From Rhizoclosmatium globosum (taxonomy: Eukaryota; Chytridiomycota; Chytridiomycetes; Chytridiales; Chytriomycetaceae): 64,000 nt of DNA. The translations under genes were made by a program, and so were the position numbers. The stretch is taken from assembly GCA_002104985.1 (NCBI GenBank), contig MCGO01000157.1, positions 1 to 64,000 on the forward strand, in the 5' to 3' direction. Position 1 is the stretch's first letter. Each line of letters begins with the position of its first letter. Below are positions 22,101-31,221 of this stretch, in pieces. A model generated the notes under the pieces. The model was given only the letters and a program-made list of their open reading frames with translations, did no database searches and was not told the DNA's origin.

Positions 22101-22320
22101 AATTGGTGTTGAGGCTGAAGCAGGGGGTCTAGCGAAAAAAGAGGAAGAAGCAGACACAGCTTCTAAAAGAGCGACAAAGATGAACAAGACGAATGAAGAC
22201 ATTTGGCAAGTAATTTTGATATCACTATTTGTGTTCATCTCTATTGGATCTCTATTCTGCATTACAAAAACACAGACCAACCTGTTCGCATTTCAGTTCC
22301 CGACACAAAATTCACAACCC

Positions 22321-22640
22321 GTCTCCATTTCCGTGTTAAGAACACGCGATTTTCATGTATCAGAATAGAAATCTCCTAAACATCTCCATTTTTGTGTAAA
22401 AAACCCGGTCTTACGAAACATATCTCCAGTTCCATGTTAGCAACACGGTTTTCTGAAACAAATCTCCATTTCCATGTTCTTGACACGGAAATATCCAAAG
22501 ACATCTCTATTTTTCGTGTAAGCAACACGGTTTTCTGAAACAAATCTCCATTCCCGTGTAGCGAACACAGAAGTTGGACCTTTTCGTGTTATGAACACGA
22601 AACATGGACGAAATCTCCTCCGTCGGACTGAAAATCTCCA
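22321..22640. repeat. Array of seven or so short hairpins spaced by an ATCTCC motif
   Basis: A unit of about 45 bases repeats imperfectly: (A)ATCTCC, a short spacer, then a hairpin of the form CGTGTT-nnn-AACACG, followed by TTTTCTGAAACA in several units. Examples are CCGTGTTAAGAACACG, CCATGTTAGCAACACGG, CGTGTAAGCAACACGG and CGTGTTATGAACACG. The loop and stem change together so that pairing is kept, for example CATGTTCTTGACACG. It lies upstream of the Rep/helicase start, i.e. at the likely 5' end of the Helitron. Rep binding sites or a promoter-associated array are possible roles. Confidence 0.65.
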
Positions 22641-22710
22641 CGTTGTCACATGATCCGAAATGATGCCCGTGCGAATTTCATGCTGCGAGACTCTCTGGAC
22701 AATAGAGTAG

Positions 22711-23218
22711 TACCAAATACTTCGTTTCGAAAAATTCGAAAGTTACACCAAAGAAGAAAACGAAGACTTTGGCACATACCCTGCCGACAAGAAGAACGAT
22801 CAAGTGTATGCGCCTCCTGCTGGACCTCCACCTCCACCAGCATACGGTAACACAACTACGTATGCGGAACCATCGTATCCCCCAACGCAACAGACGCAAG
22901 TACAAGATGACAGAGGTTTCTTCTCATCAAACCAAAGCGGATACGGGCAGCCTCAACAGCCATACGGTACTCAGCCGCAGTATCCATACGGTCAACAGCA
23001 AGGACAACCTCAGGTTTTTGCCAGTAACTTTGTGTGATACCCTTTTACTTATCGTATAAATTTAGGTTGTCTATGTTCAGGCACCACCGCAGCAACAACA
23101 AATGGGAACTGGTGGAGCTATGGCAAGTGGAGCTGCGGCTGGAGCTGCTGGAGCGGCGGTTGGATGTCTTGGATGCTGCGCCTTGCAAGAACTATGCCTC
23201 TGTTGCTTATTTGATTAA
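22711..23218 (+). CDS. CYSTM-type protein, 5' end missing or unresolved
   Basis: Exons 22711-23013 and 23066-23218 (GTTTTT donor, TTTAG acceptor). The frame opens after a TAG at 22708-22710 and contains no ATG before the Pro-rich part (DKKNDQVYAPPAGPPPPPAYG). Either an upstream exon exists or the start was removed; the Helitron end lies just upstream. The middle is Gln/Pro/Tyr-rich, the end is an Ala/Gly stretch followed by the Cys module GCLGCCALQELCLCCLFD. Unlike its relatives the final Cys residues are not in a separate micro-exon. Same family as the gene at 23364. Confidence 0.6.
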
Positions 23219-23363
23219 TTTCATTAGTTCGAGTAAGGAGAATAGAGTGCAATTCTGTTTCAATTTGGAAGGGGAAAGGGAGGAAGACTGAAACCAACCA
23301 GCCACAAAAACCATCAAGAGCAGAACCACAAACTCGAACTCAAGAAAAACATCAACCAAAACC

Positions 23364-23892
23364 ATGAGCTACTCGCAACCACCAGGTCCACCTCCTCCAA
23401 ACACCGGATACGCACAGCCATCCGTTCCACCACCAGGAACAACATACGCCCAACCAGCCGCCCCACCTCCTTCCGGCCCAGTCTACGGCCCACCAACTGA
23501 CGCCGCCCCCGCCTACGCTCCACCAGGATTCGCTGCCGGAAGCGCACCATACGGTCAACCAACTTCTGCACCCTACCAAAACGACAACAAGGGATTCATG
23601 ACAGCCTCCGATCCAAAGTACCCACCTCAACAGCAACAATACGGAACCCCGCAGTACGCTCAGCAAGCATACCCTGGTCAACCCCAACCGCAAGTCGTCT
23701 ATGTCCAACAGCAACAACCTCAACAGCAAGGGCAAATGGGTGGTGCTGGTGCTGCTGCTGGAGGTGCGGTTGGAGCTGCGGCTGGTTGTTTGGCGTGTTG
23801 CGCATGTTTGGAGTGTTTGTCGGTAAGTTGTCTGATTTGGGGTCTCAGTATTCATGAGGTTACTAACGGTTTTGCTGTAGATCTGTTGTTAA
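23364..23892 (+). CDS. CYSTM-type Pro/Tyr/Gln-rich protein
   Basis: Two exons, 23364-23822 and 23881-23892, give 156 residues; the last exon codes only ICC and the stop. Sequence begins MSYSQPPGPPPP and contains many [YQ]-[AG]-[QP]-P units, then an Ala/Gly-rich helix (GGAGAAAGGAVGAAAG) and CLACCACLECLS. N-terminal repeats of this kind are disordered and can be amyloid-like or self-associating; the C-terminal Cys module is expected to insert in membrane. The gene lies in a same-strand series with conserved last-intron position. Confidence 0.75.
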
Positions 23893-24311
23893 GTATTTAT
23901 TATTCAAGTGGATCTATCAATAAAGACACTATTCTTGCCGAGAGTGGTAGCTTTAGCGTGTTTTGTTGATGTGGTCCAGACCGACTCGGGATACACGTGC
24001 GAGCTGTCGTCTGAAGCGGGACATTCAAATGCAATTCGAACTTGCAAAGTACTTAACCTCTATTTTGAACGGATTAGGACTTCCTCGGACTTCTATCGTG
24101 GGATTCTGGCTGTCAGATTCTAATCGAACGGTTGAAACAGTGGCATAAGTTGATTTCATCCAATTCGTCGATCGAAACCTGTCTTTTAAGCCTCGTTCGA
24201 AGGTTGCGCCAACTGAACTGCATGCACTTGCGATGGTACGGAGTCTATCTATTATTTTCAAGAAATCGAGAGGGATTTACACGTCTGCCGTAACTCAACC
24301 ATATCAATCAA

Positions 24312-24690
24312 ATGGATCCACGAACTCATCCTGCTCCTCAACAAGTATACTATGTTCCTCCTCAACCAGGAACAGGACAACAGGCATATTACGCGCCTCC
24401 GCCCGGTCAGCAACCCATGTATTATCAGCAGCCACCGCCAGGATACTATCAACAACAACCGTCGCCCTATGGAACGCCAATGTACACAAATCAGCCTCAA
24501 TATGTACCTCAGCAACAAGTTGTTGTCGTTCAGCAGAAGCAGCAACAAACGAATAATGATGGCGATGTTGCGTTAGGTTGTTGCGCGGGATTACTGGCAT
24601 GTTGTGCTTTGGAGCAACTATGTTTGGTGAGTTGCATCAATCAAGTTCGTTTTGTATCACTGAAATCGATCCAAGTGTTGTTGTTTTTGA
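24312..24690 (+). CDS. CYSTM-type protein
   Basis: Exon 1 24312-24626 (105 codons) and a 15-base last exon 24676-24690 encoding CCCF and stop, across a 49-base intron (GTGAGT...CCAAG). The protein is 109 residues: MDPRTHPAPQQVYYVPPQPG, a Tyr/Gln/Pro-rich middle (YYQQPPPGYYQQQ), then LGCCAGLLACCALEQLCL. I chose this acceptor over a later AG because it restores the CCC ending seen in the neighbours. Confidence 0.7.
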
Positions 24691-24786
24691 ATTACCATAG
24701 ACTTCAAGCGACGAAATCATACAAATACCACTCCTTTATTTCAGCTGGAATCTAATAAAACACGGATACCATCAAAGAATAATCTC

Positions 24787-25137
24787 TTACAATGCCAAGG
24801 CGGCGACAGCAACAGCAACCAACGCGACAGGAGCAGCGGACGCGATTGACGCAGACTTGATCTGCTGACACGCCTTCTGCAGCGAAGCAATAGAATCAAG
24901 AGTGGATTTATCATCTGGAGTGGTACAACTTGCAACGGCCTTTGCGTAGATGGCTTGGTTCGCGGTAGAGCACAAACAGTTGTTCTGGTCTTTTGTAAAT
25001 GGCGATGGGTTGGTGAGCGAAATGCCGCAGGCGGAGTATACGGAGCCGGTCATGACGGGAGCGGCATCAGTGGAGCATTGGGTAGATTGAGCATAGACTG
25101 TAGCGGCAAAGGCAATGAGGATCTGGATAGCTTGCAT
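24787..25137 (-). CDS. Small secreted Cys-rich GPI-anchored-type protein
   Basis: 116 residues. Signal peptide MQAIQILIAFAATVYA, then a 75-residue domain with six Cys including one CxC (QC, SAC, NNCLC, ASC, KAC), then a Ser/Ala spacer and a hydrophobic C-terminus (PVALVAVAVAALAL) typical of GPI attachment. The layout recalls CFEM-like or other fungal cell-surface small proteins, but the Cys count is six rather than eight, so I leave the family open. It is the only gene in the CYSTM array that carries a signal peptide and runs convergently. Confidence 0.75.
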   Translation of the reverse strand: MQAIQILIAFAATVYAQSTQCSTDAAPVMTGSVYSACGISLTNPSPFTKDQNNCLCSTANQAIYAKAVASCTTPDDKSTLDSIASLQKACQQIKSASIASAAPVALVAVAVAALAL

Positions 25138-25341
25138 CGTTTTCTCTGAGATGTTTGAGGTTTAAATTGAGTTGTGAAAAGAGGAAGGGGATGTGTGACG
25201 AGCTTTATGTATTGTGGAAAAATTTGGGGCTGGATCGGCGGTGAGGCTGTGTGTGAGGCGGGAGAGCGATCTACTTGTTTTTACTGTTTCGTTCATTTTG
25301 AAATTCCCATCTATTTATTTAGACCTTGGTCTTTCGAAGAT

Positions 25342-25617
25342 TCACCAGCAACAACAGCCAAAACAGATTGAGCTACCGAAACACATGGAACCCCAACCAG
25401 TACAGTCCCCACTGAAGCATCCACATCCTTTTCGTCTAGCTTCTTTCGATGCTGTTATCTCTTGCTCGATATTGTGCTGATGGTCATCTTGGTTGGTATC
25501 ATCATACAAGTGCTTGCGGTGATAAGCAATTTCCTCGGCAGTTGGTGGTTGCAATCGCTTTTCCATCTTGCTTATATTCATCTGCGGCTGAATGGCGGTA
25601 ACAGCACCTGCCTCCAT
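25342..25617 (-). CDS. Short protein with Cys-rich C-terminal module
   Basis: 91 residues, opening MEAGAVTAIQPQMNISK; a charged middle (EEIAYHRKHLYDDTN..) is followed by a Cys/Gly-rich end, KGCGCFSGDCTGWGS then MCFGSSICFGCCCW. The eight C-terminal Cys in a hydrophobic setting resemble the CYSTM modules around it, on the opposite strand and without the Pro/Gln part. No second-copy evidence; composition and position support it. Confidence 0.5.
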   Translation of the reverse strand: MEAGAVTAIQPQMNISKMEKRLQPPTAEEIAYHRKHLYDDTNQDDHQHNIEQEITASKEARRKGCGCFSGDCTGWGSMCFGSSICFGCCCW

Positions 25618-25817
25618 TTGGTGGATCGTTGTTGATTTGATTGATTGTTTGCCGCTTGTCGAAATTCAATTAACATCAATTGTATGATGTAAGAAAAGTC
25701 TTATCATGACATTAACAGATATATTCTTTTACTCAGTTTGATGTTATTGCTGTAGTAATTGAGCTGTATGATTGGTTGAGCTTGATCCAAACCCAAACCA
25801 AAACAACTCACAAAACA

Positions 25818-26363
25818 ATGTCCGCCGCTCCTCCAAACTACTCGACCCTTCCTCAACCAGGAACTCCATCTGGTCCTGCATACGCTCCACCAGCCGGACC
25901 ACCACCACCAGGTCCAGCCCAGCCAGCAACCGCAACGTACGCAACCTACGAAGCCCCTGCTCCAACCGCCTACGCCGCCCCTGCAAACCCTCCTCCATCC
26001 GGACCAGCCTACGCTCCACCTTCCCAACCACCAGCTCCACAGTCTGGCTACGCTTACGCCGCCCCAGCCCAGAACCAATGCTAAGCAACCAGTACCCAGA
26101 GTACAACAAGCAGCCTGTTTACAACCAGCAGCCAGGCGGTCAGCCACAGCCTCAAGTTGTCTATGTTCAGCAGCCTGTGAGAACTACTTGATCCATCCTC
26201 TTTGAATATCGGCCTAACTGTTGTTCTCCAATCAGGCTCCACAAAACAACAACACCAACGCATTACTCGCTGGTGCCGCTGCCGGTACTTGCTTGGTAAG
26301 ATCATAGAAGTTCAGTATATATGCGTTCTAATCATTTTGTGGTAGTTCTGCTGTTGTTGTTAA
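25818..26363 (+). CDS. CYSTM-type protein with a one-base frame break
   Basis: The frame from ATG 25818 (MSAAPPNYSTLPQPG) runs through Pro/Ala/Tyr repeats to NQC-stop at 26084. The next frame continues at once with NQYPEYNKQPVYNQQPGG and QVVYVQQP, then a GTGAGA intron (from 26177), an exon APQNNNTNALLAGAAAGTCL, a second intron and a last micro-exon FCCCC at 26346-26363. The downstream half is exactly what the family should have, so one base is missing near 26078-26081 (CAATG for CAAATG would repair it). Either a consensus error or a very young pseudogene. PPNY at residues 5-8 is a PY motif. Confidence 0.6.
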
Positions 26364-26565
26364 GGCTAGGAACCTTTGCTACTGTCTGTGATATTGTGAT
26401 TATCTGACTTATAAATATATAGAATTTACACTGTCATTCATTCATTCACTTCGATTTTTTACCATCAAAATTCCATTATGCGTCAACCAGCCTCAATGGC
26501 CAGTTATAAATTGGAATTCGTTGAAACACAGCCTCATCAAACAAAACATCCTTCAAACCGAACAC

Positions 26566-26866
26566 ATGTACGCCCAACCAGCCAACCCACCTCCACAAGA
26601 GCAGCAACCAGTCTACCAGCAGCAGCCACAGGCCCAACCCCAGGTTGTTTACGTTCAACAGCAACCTGTAAGTGTTCATCTGACAATAGCACTTTGGATC
26701 GTGACTTAAATTTCTTTACAGCAACAACAAGATAAGGGTGCAGATGGTGCCGCTACTGGATGTTGCGTTGGTTGTTTGGCCTGTTGCGCCCTCCAGGAGT
26801 GTTTGGTAAGTGTCATTATATAACGGGTAATAATGTTGACGTCGCTTTCAGTTCTGCTGCTGTTAA
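26566..26866 (+). CDS. CYSTM-type protein MYAQPANPPP
   Basis: Three exons, 26566-26667, 26722-26805, 26852-26866, give 66 residues. Exon 1 encodes the Pro/Gln/Tyr part ending QVVYVQQQP, exon 2 encodes an acidic linker and GCCVGCLACCALQECL, exon 3 encodes FCCC and stop. Intron positions, phases and the MYAQP start match the next two genes, so all three arose by local duplication. Donors GTAAGT twice. Confidence 0.8.
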
Positions 26867-27052
26867 GCAACCAAGACAGTCAAGGCCAAGATACATAGAT
26901 TTTGAAGGACCTCCTTTTCAATAAAAGCCTACTCGCAACGTCTCTCAAATGAAACACTTGATACGTTTTCATTTCACAAAAAGGGTTCGATTCGATCCAA
27001 TTTGGTCTATTGAGGCAGTGCAAAAAAATACCACTTCCCTGAAACCATCAAG

Positions 27053-27375
27053 ATGTACGCCCAGCCTGCCAACCCACCTCCACAGCAACAGCCAGTCTAC
27101 CAGCAGCAACCACAGTACCAGCAGCAGCCACAAGTTGTCTACGTCCAACAGCAGCCAGTAAGTTTTCTCTCTCACAGCTTTCACCTTTGTTTCATGGTTC
27201 CAAATTGACACACCATTCGCGCTGCAGCAACAGCAACAGTCTTCTGGTGCCGCTACTGGCTGTTGCGTTGGTTTATTGGCTTGTTGCGCCTTCCAGGAGT
27301 GTTTGGTGAGTGTTCTTTCGATTTAGGGATGGGATCCAGGCCATTATTAATGCTCTTTAGTTCTGCTGCTGCTGA
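27053..27375 (+). CDS. CYSTM-type protein MYAQPANPPP, paralogue
   Basis: Exons 27053-27157, 27228-27305, 27361-27375; 65 residues. Exon 1 ends QVVYVQQQP, exon 2 is QQQQSSGAATGCCVGLLACC then AFQECL, exon 3 is FCCC and TGA. Same phase-0 introns as the flanking paralogues. One Cys of the module is replaced by Leu (GLL for GCL). Confidence 0.8.
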
Positions 27376-27779
27376 GCGAATTGTACTATCGAAAGCCAAA
27401 TCGAAATCCAAATACAGAATTAGAAGTGTGAAATGAATGGGCTTGAATTTGGTTGGTTCAGAGTGAATAAAGTGTGGTGAAACCTCTTCGCTGTTTTGTC
27501 CATAATTCTGCCTTGATTCTCGCATTTGATCTTCTTTCTTGCAACAAGCTTTTCTGCGCTTGCCTTCAAGGTTAAGAAATGAACTCCTGGTTTACCACCC
27601 TGGCCCCAAAAACTGATTACGAAAACAAAGTCCGATTCAAAGAGTTTGGATCTGGAGGCTGTTTAAACCTTGAAAAACGAAAGTTCGAAGGTGTGTCTCC
27701 GAAATCACGTGAAAGTGCATTTACCTCCCATTTGAAGGATCCATTTCTGCATCAGCCAAAACCTCAACGAAAACCACAG

Positions 27780-28108
27780 ATGTACGCCCAACCTACCAAC
27801 CCACCACCACAGCAGCAGCCAGTCTACCAGCAGCAGCCACAGTACCAGCAACAGCCACAGGTCGTCTACGTCCAGCAACAGCCTGTAAGGAGCCACCCAC
27901 TTTGTTAATTGGATCAATAGCTAAACCTGGCTCTATCCTTCATCAGCAACAACAGGCTAAGTCCGGTGCCGGTACTGGTTTCTGTCTCGGATGCCTCGCT
28001 TGCTGTGCCCTTGAGGAGTGCTTGGTGAGTTATCGGGTGTTTGGTGTTTCATGCAACATTCGTGGGACGAAGTTCATTAACCTTGCCGTTTAGTGCTGCT
28101 GCTGTTAA
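27780..28108 (+). CDS. CYSTM-type protein MYAQPTNPPP, paralogue
   Basis: Exons 27780-27884, 27947-28024, 28094-28108; 65 residues. Exon 2 ends GFCLGCLACCALEECL and exon 3 is CCCC and stop. The frame is open for 67 codons upstream of this ATG, but the start is set at MYAQP because both paralogues begin there and have stops upstream. The 404 bases between this gene and the previous one hold nothing else recognisable. Confidence 0.8.
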
Positions 28109-28281
28109 TCGATCATTCGAATGCCATTGGTTGTGACAAGAGCTTTCTCACGTCTTTTCCTTCCTCTTAGATGAATGAAATAAATGTTGTTAATTGATTT
28201 ATAACTATTGAGAAAATAAGAGGAAAAAAATCGACTGGTTGACAAGTCTTTGATTAGTATCGCTAAATTTCACTTAAAATT

Positions 28282-28606
28282 ATGCCAGTAGATACACCCG
28301 AAGATCCAACAATATTGGTACCTGCATCGGGAGTATCACATTCCCTCGCAGCCGAGCCCTCAAATGATTTGCCGCAGTATTCAACAGCTGAGCCTCCAAA
28401 CTACTCAGTCGCACCCTCTGTTCAACCACAAATGGCAACTTCTTCGCAACGTGGCGCAGCGGTGATATACCCTTGAAACTGTATGCAAATTATGGCTGTA
28501 ACAGAGCGATGATGCATGCCAAGTGTGTGTTCCTGAATGTGAATACTGTGCGCCAGATGCTTGTTGTTGGTGCTTCACTGCCTTACTTTGCTGTATCTGT
28601 CATTAA
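28282..28606 (+). CDS. Diverged CYSTM-type protein with LPQY and PPNY motifs
   Basis: Exons 28282-28461 and 28505-28606 (43-base intron GTGATA...AACAG) give 93 residues. Exon 1 has DLPQYSTAEPPNYS, two PY-type motifs five residues apart, in a Ser/Pro-rich context. Exon 2 has twelve Cys in 33 residues (CQVCVPECEYC, DACCWCFTALLCCICH). It joins the two themes of the region: PY motif at the N-terminus and a Cys-rich hydrophobic tail. Confidence 0.7.
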
Positions 28607-28667
28607 GCAATAAAAGGCTCTTATTCATTCTTATTCATTGATTAATCTCACTGTAATGCGTGTTTAA

Positions 28668-29011
28668 ATGTCGTGTAAAACAAAACTGGAGCTAAGAAAA
28701 ATCATGCAAGAATCAAATCGAGTTGCCGCTTCAGATGCCGCTGGCCAATCAATCTCACCAACATCGTCTCTTCCAAATAACGATTTGACCAGCCAACCGC
28801 CTCAGTACCACGTTACAGAGTATCCTCCGACATACAAGGATGCATCACAACAACAACCTCAGATGACTGTGCAACAGGTTGTGACAACAGAAAACTCGCT
28901 AACTATGTTCAGAATTCCAGAACAATTGACCCTTTCGCAAGTTGTGTTTGTTGTGAGATATGTCTGCGTTGTTGCGAATGTTGCTTTTTGCTGGCATTCT
29001 GTCCTTGCTGA
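28668..29011 (+). CDS. Diverged CYSTM-type protein with PPQY and PPTY motifs
   Basis: Exon 1 starts at ATG 28668 (or 28704, MQESNRV) and carries QPPQYHVTEYPPTYKDAS, two perfect PPxY motifs. Exon 2 (28913-29011) reads NSRTIDPFASCVCCEICLRC then CECCFLLAFCPC and stop. The intron is only 35 bases (28878-28912) with a good CTAAC branch site; a donor 9 bases earlier (28869) is possible and also keeps frame. Without splicing the frame runs on into the next gene, which I take to be accidental because the Cys module appears only after splicing. Confidence 0.65.
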
Positions 29012-29090
29012 ACATAACTCCATGATCTACAAATGTATAATTATAATATTAATGGCAGACTTAATCTGTATCAAAACAATAAAACTCTTG

Positions 29091-29573
29091 ATGAACTCCA
29101 CTTCACTTTCGGCACACGCTGTCGGTATCAGTACTCCGACATCTGAAGAGAGTCACACGACCAGATACTTAAACCCAAGTGAAGCATATCCTGCAAATCA
29201 AGTCTTGCAGGCGAAGGCAACAACCGACTCCTTCCAAGTGCAATCCGGCGAACCCGCAACCTACGACTTCGACCAGCAAGCCACGCCCACGACAATCCAT
29301 GAATACCCTGTAACAGTTGAGCTTGGCGGAGGCGATGCTAAGGAACCAAAGCGAAGGTGGAACTCAAAGCTTCTCGAACCTCGACGGCATGTTGTGTTTC
29401 CACAGATCCGAGTCGGCTTCTGGCCCTTCGATATCGTGATTCAACTGATCGAATGGATCTTTTATATCGTCTTTCGGATGGTGGCGTGCCTGTTTTCGTT
29501 CATCTTTGACTTGTTGGGTTGTATCTTTGGATGTTTGGGCGTCCCTATCAAGAAGTGGGTCGTTCTAGATTAG
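29091..29573 (+). CDS. Membrane-segment protein, FWP-IQLIE family member
   Basis: 160 residues. About 100 residues of Ser/Thr/Gln-rich sequence precede PQIRVGFWPFDIVIQLIEWI and a long hydrophobic stretch (about 118-150) with scattered Cys (VACLF, GCIFGC). The motif IR.GFWP.D..IQLIE recurs in the genes at 29928 (KIRTGFWPLDLIIQLIE) and, weaker, at 39426 (KIRTACCLIDLLIFLIE). Probably two re-entrant or transmembrane helices at the C-terminus. No known family. Confidence 0.65.
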   Translation: MNSTSLSAHAVGISTPTSEESHTTRYLNPSEAYPANQVLQAKATTDSFQVQSGEPATYDFDQQATPTTIHEYPVTVELGGGDAKEPKRRWNSKLLEPRRHVVFPQIRVGFWPFDIVIQLIEWIFYIVFRMVACLFSFIFDLLGCIFGCLGVPIKKWVVLD

Positions 29574-29927
29574 AGCCACTTGATTGCAATTATGGGTCAG
29601 AATTATGTGACTAATTGCTGTCCTGTGGGTGATTCGGTGCTTTGAGTTCAAACTGTGGTCCTACCATCATTCCGCAATCTAACATGAACCTAAACTCTAC
29701 ACCACTAAATCTAATGGAAGATTATTTATTACTGCGAGAGAGATGCCAGAGCTCGTGACGATTGTATTTAGTTACTTACATACGGCCATACCCATTATTA
29801 CTATTTTTAATACAATAATAATATGTCGGACTAAGAATTCATCCTTTTCGTTTGAATTGAACTTCGTGCTACAGTTTGTTGATCCCACGATTCTGAACCG
29901 TGCTTGAAACGTCTTCTCAAACTCAAA
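29574..29927. other. Intergenic, nothing recognised
   Basis: 354 bases, AT-rich, with an ACAATAATAATATG-like simple stretch; serves as 3' flank of the upstream gene and promoter of the downstream gene. No ORF or RNA gene supported. Confidence 0.5.
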
Positions 29928-30404
29928 ATGGCAGACGTGAAAGACCCCAACACCGGCGAAACAAAAAAACCGATCGAATTCGAGACAATAGCAGATGTGC
30001 CTCCTCCGTATACTGTCATGGAAGTGGGATCGTCCACTGCAACATCATCAACCAATCAATATGTTGGTTCCCCTTAGCCTTTCCCTTCTCAAACCAGCTA
30101 ACAATAGCACCAACAATAGCCTCAACCGCAATATCAACCTTCGCCAGACCAGGCTGAAGCTGTTGTGATCAACCTCGTCAGCCCAGAAAGCAGCAATACC
30201 CAACGCCCCTCAGAGAGACTAAGACTGCCAAAGATTCGAACAGGCTTCTGGCCACTTGACCTTATTATTCAACTTATCGAGGCTGTCATCAAGATCGTGG
30301 CTGGAATCCTGAGTTGTGTGTTCTTGATTGTGATCAATATCTTGAAATGCCTTGCGGGATGTTTAACTTGCGGAAAGGCGAATGTGACATTTGGAAAGTT
30401 TTAG
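29928..30404 (+). CDS. Membrane-segment protein with PPPY motif, FWP-IQLIE family
   Basis: Two exons, 29928-30062 and 30120-30404 (57-base intron, GCTAAC branch site), give 139 residues. N-terminus MADVKDPNTGETKKPIEF, then IADVPPPYTV (PY motif), then LPKIRTGFWPLDLIIQLIE and a hydrophobic stretch with GCLTC, ending KANVTFGKF. The N-terminal TKKP and the C-terminal VTxGKF are shared with the gene split by the retrotransposon next door. Likely attached to a membrane by the C-terminal half. Confidence 0.7.
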
Positions 30405-30666
30405 TTTGAATATAGTTATGGTTTACCTTGCGGGTTTAGAAGTGGTTTTCGTGGGTTTTGAGGAAATTAAGAAAGGACTCCTTTGCGGAATAATATCAGA
30501 TTCTCATGGGCCAAGTTCGGTGGCGTACAAAATAAGTCTCCCCATCGCAAAGATTGCATTATAAATGTGGTTTCAACCTGCTCTAAAAACTATCAAACAA
30601 AATGACTACCACACCCACAGAAGACACCAAGAAACCATTGGGAGCTGAGCCAATTGTTGATGTATG

Positions 30667-31207
30667 AATGAGAACCTCGGAGACGAAGCTCGTAATAGTA
30701 ATGCTTGTAATTTGGTTCGTGGCCTGAGTGTTGTTGCAATAAGGTAAGCAACAGATGCGGCAAGGCGACGAGAACCCAAATGACAAACCTGAGTGTTGTT
30801 GCAATAAGGTAAGCAACAGATGCGGCAAGGCGACGAGAACCCAAATGACAAACTGGTAGATCGATTATATTTAGAACTTCGATAATAAGAGAATCATTTA
30901 CAAACAAAAGAGAATTACCCTGAGTGTTGTTGCAATAAGGTAAGCAACAGATGCGGCAAGGCGACGAGAACCCAAATGACAAACTGGTAGATACCAGTAT
31001 CAAGAGGGGAGTCCCTTGCTTCTTATACACTCAAGGGAAAGGGAGAGATTTAAGGAATGATTAAATGGAGTGATTAAATGGACTTTCACTTGGTGTAAAA
31101 ATAGTGGGAGGCACCAAGTGGACTGTGAGACACTGAGTGGACTGGAAACTAGAGAGAAGAAAGATAACCCGGAAAGGAATTGTAGAAGATAAGCAGTATA
31201 TCTCACA
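30667..31207 (-). repeat. 3' LTR of the copia element
   Basis: 541 bases. Contains three copies of a roughly 65-base unit (CTGAGTGTTGTTGCAATAAGG...CCAAATGACAAA); two are tandem and one is separated by about 65 bases. The matching repeat is at 38509-39049. Confidence 0.93.
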
Positions 31208-31218
31208 CACCCCCCAAG
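31208..31218 (-). other. Polypurine tract
   Basis: On the sense strand CTTGGGGGGTG directly abuts the 3' LTR, the expected position for plus-strand DNA priming. Confidence 0.7.
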
Positions 31219-31221
31219 ACC

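Larger units (their letters stand above)
10400..22640 (-). mobile_element. Helitron-class rolling-circle transposon with extra genes
   Basis: Defined by the minus-strand Rep/helicase gene at 14862-22100, with HUH and two-tyrosine Rep motifs and a PIF1-type helicase. The block also holds, on the plus strand, a 2OG-Fe(II) dioxygenase (10774-12497), a dUTPase-fold ORF (12504-12887) and an unknown protein (14141-14812), and on the minus strand another protein (12988-14088). Codon composition is AT-richer and introns sparser than in flanking CYSTM genes. The 5' side is probably the palindrome array at 22321-22640 and the 3' side the hairpin cluster near 10515-10566. Both boundaries are estimates; neither the 5'-TC nor the CTRR-3' terminus was identified. 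Confidence 0.75.

Noticed and set aside
23314..23855. Minus-strand ORFs opposite the CYSTM gene at 23364
   Set aside because: Trp/Arg/Leu-rich antisense shadows of Pro/Gln/Tyr codons.
28912..29573. Single long protein joining the 28668 and 29091 genes
   Set aside because: A 35-base intron restores a Cys-rich end and stop at 29011; the read-through joins unrelated halves.
30662..30668. LTR starting with TGAATGAG and a different target duplication
   Set aside because: The right LTR has TCAATGAG there; only the boundary at AATGAG gives equal 541-base LTRs and a perfect GTATG duplication.
30593..31030. ORFs in both LTRs (MYKKQGTPLL..., MSFGFSSPCR...)
   Set aside because: They occur identically in both LTRs and contain the LTR's internal 65-base repeat; no protein features.
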